From positions 1 to 51,984 of the forward strand of contig JABLXH010000032.1 of NCBI GenBank assembly GCA_013178155.1: DNA of 51,984 nucleotides, in the 5' to 3' direction. The notes under the pieces were generated by a model. That model made no database searches. It was not told the origin of the DNA and worked only from the letters and a program-made list of their open reading frames with translations. The translations under genes were made by a program, and so were the position numbers. This DNA comes from Armatimonadota bacterium (GTDB lineage Bacteria; Armatimonadota; Zipacnadia; Zipacnadales; UBA11051). This document shows positions 50,612-51,984 of this stretch, piece after piece. Within the stretch, counting starts at the first letter, position 1, and every line of letters begins with the position of its first letter.

Positions 50612-51984
50612 CGGCCACCCACATCCAGACAGACCATAGTGGTTAGGTCGCGGCAGACCAGTCTGGTCCCGGCCATTGCAATCGGGCCCCAGGCGTCCGG
50701 TCCGGCCAGGACCTTCGCTGTGGCCAGCGCCTTGAAGCCTTCCGGCGACACTTGCGCCAAAGTCATCAGGCCCTGGTCATTGATCAGGTACATGAGGCCG
50801 CCGGCCATGATGTAGGGGCCGAGACCAAAGCGGTGGGTTGGCCCCGACGTCCACTGCACCTGTCCGTCGAGGCTGAGACACGCCAACTGCTTCTCAAGGG
50901 GAATGCCGCCCGGCAAGACGCCATAGAGATAGCCCTTATACAGGATGGGCGTGTGCTGGTCAGAGCCGAACACGCTCGATTTCAGGCGGTAAAGCACCTC
51001 ACTTGTGAAGCCCTCGCCCTGGGCCCTGAGACGGAACATGATAGCCCCGGCGTTGTAGCCACCGCACAGGAAGATGCGACCGTCACCGATCGGTACGGCG
51101 CTGGGTACCGTGGCGGTGCTCACCTTCCAGTCGGTACTCTCCCACAGGAGCTTGCCGGTGGTGGAGACTCCCACCACACCGAGGCTGGCGGGCCAGATGT
51201 AGAGCTTCTTGCCGCCGATGGTCGCCGGGATGATCGAGGCGTGCGTCATCTTCCAACCGCGGGGGTTGGGTGTTTCCCAGATCGTCTTGCCTGTGGCGAT
51301 GTCCACGGCGGCCATGAGTGCCCGCCCGCCCGGAGCCAGGATGACCTGGTTGCCCTGCACCAGCGGACACTGCCCCGCATACCACTGGGGCACGGTAGTA
51401 CCCCACTGCTGGACCATGTCAATCTTCCATAGCATCCTGCCAGTAGTGGCGTCACAGCACATCACATGGCACTTGGGGCCGATGGTGACGACGTAGTTGC
51501 CGCTGACGGTGGGCACAGTGCGGGACATGCCGTGATTGCGCCTGACGTCCACCGGATAAGCGGTGTGCCACAGCTCCCGGCCGTCGGCCAAGGCGAAGCA
51601 GCGCAGCGTGTCGGCCTTGGCTGTCTGGTCATAGTCCAGGACATAGACGCGGCTCTTGGCAATGGCCGCCCCGGCGTAGCCCTCGCCCAGCTTGACCGTC
51701 CAGAGCTTGCGAGGCCCGCCGCTGGGCCAGGCACGCGCCAGTGACACGGCTTCCTTGAATACATTGTCCAGGTCTGGCCCGCGAAAGCGCGGCCAGGAGC
51801 CGGGTAGCGAGGGCACCGGTCCCCCGCCTCCGGAGGTGGTAGCGGCTGCACCCGGCGGTCCTCCGGGTCCTCCCATGACCCCCGTAGGCCCCAAACCGCC
51901 CCCGGGGCCCATGCCCATTCCGGGAGCCCCCGGCATGCCGGGCCCACTGCCGAACCCGGGACCAGCGGGCATCCCGGGTCTGCC
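50608..51984 (-). CDS. PQQ-like beta-propeller protein with Gly/Pro-rich N-terminal tract (5' end outside window)
   Basis: At least 458 residues are present and the frame is open at the window edge, so the true start and any signal or membrane anchor lie outside. The visible N-terminus is Gly/Pro/Met-rich (GFGSGPGMPGAPGMGMGPGG), not regular collagen triplets. Then SLPGSWPRFRGPDLDN, the usual start of PQQ-like propellers, and repeats CFALADGRELWHTAY, CCDATTGRMLWKID, AVDIATGKTIWETP and GVSTTGKLLWEST follow. It resembles the 45139-47193 protein in plan and is probably a paralogue. It heads the visible part of the redox run. Confidence 0.88.
   Translation of the reverse strand, partial: GRPGMPAGPGFGSGPGMPGAPGMGMGPGGGLGPTGVMGGPGGPPGAAATTSGGGGPVPSLPGSWPRFRGPDLDNVFKEAVSLARAWPSGGPRKLWTVKLGEGYAGAAIAKSRVYVLDYDQTAKADTLRCFALADGRELWHTAYPVDVRRNHGMSRTVPTVSGNYVVTIGPKCHVMCCDATTGRMLWKIDMVQQWGTTVPQWYAGQCPLVQGNQVILAPGGRALMAAVDIATGKTIWETPNPRGWKMTHASIIPATIGGKKLYIWPASLGVVGVSTTGKLLWESTDWKVSTATVPSAVPIGDGRIFLCGGYNAGAIMFRLRAQGEGFTSEVLYRLKSSVFGSDQHTPILYKGYLYGVLPGGIPLEKQLACLSLDGQVQWTSGPTHRFGLGPYIMAGGLMYLINDQGLMTLAQVSPEGFKALATAKVLAGPDAWGPIAMAGTRLVCRDLTTMVCLDVGGR

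Noticed and set aside
1-51984. CRISPR array, tRNA, rRNA, insertion sequence or phage genes
   Set aside because: No direct-repeat array with spacers, no cloverleaf or rRNA-like stretch, and no transposase or integrase motif was found on either strand.

Overview
This is a GC-rich bacterial window with no rRNA, tRNA, CRISPR array or insertion sequence that I can see. Uroporphyrinogen-decarboxylase-like (MtaA/CmuA-type) proteins, secreted glycosidases, a sulfatase and an H-X9-DG-type prepilin point to a carbohydrate-degrading free-living lineage. The prepilin N-terminus ([20 protein letters not shown], then [12 protein letters not shown] and a QDYDE motif) is the style most typical of Armatimonadota. 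That assignment is an inference; PVC-superphylum or Hydrogenedentota-like bacteria use related proteins.

Layout. 1-3272: the end of a MoxR ATPase gene, a URO-D-family protein, an FKBP peptidyl-prolyl isomerase and an MNT/HEPN nucleotidyltransferase pair. 3389-10395 (minus): a four-gene run of heparinase-like protein, sialidase, unknown secreted protein and Gfo/Idh oxidoreductase. Two of these are interrupted: an in-frame TGA in the sialidase and a 1-nt frameshift in the oxidoreductase. 10549-15467 (plus): second URO-D protein, GH42-like enzyme, sugar isomerase-like TIM barrel and GNAT. 15464-20689 (minus): GH9-like enzyme and a DNRLRE/DUF4091 protein. 20763-25602 (plus): beta-lactamase-fold hydrolase, apiosidase-like enzyme and a GH42-like protein. 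25676-29407: DUF5714 protein, secreted beta-propeller, flavodoxin and an overlapping SplB-like radical SAM protein. 29460-31047 (minus): prepilin and a ModA-like lipoprotein, preceded by an AT-rich island with three inverted repeats. 31387-41498 (plus): PA14-GH43-like protein, DUF6259-like glycosidase, sulfatase, third URO-D protein, sugar ABC permease and sugar-binding lipoprotein, with no ATPase gene.

41528-51984 (minus) is the most unusual part. It is a compact run encoding two PQQ-like beta-propeller proteins with Gly/Pro-rich or collagen-like linkers, an anchored NHL-type propeller, two Tat-signal cysteine proteins (one a four-cluster ferredoxin), a NosR/NapH-like membrane ferredoxin, and a HydC-HydB (NuoE-NuoF)-like NAD/FMN/FeS fusion with no catalytic partner gene. 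A metal-ligand-less M24-fold protein follows. I read it as a candidate undescribed redox complex joining cytoplasmic NAD(H)/ferredoxin chemistry to exported iron-sulfur and beta-propeller proteins. The parts are clear from the sequence; the joint function is inference.

The glycosidase blocks look like independent polysaccharide-utilisation units. Three short hairpin-bearing repeats (two intergenic, one inside the HydBC-like coding sequence), several terminator-like hairpins and the decaying minus-strand operon are the main non-coding or evolutionary signals.
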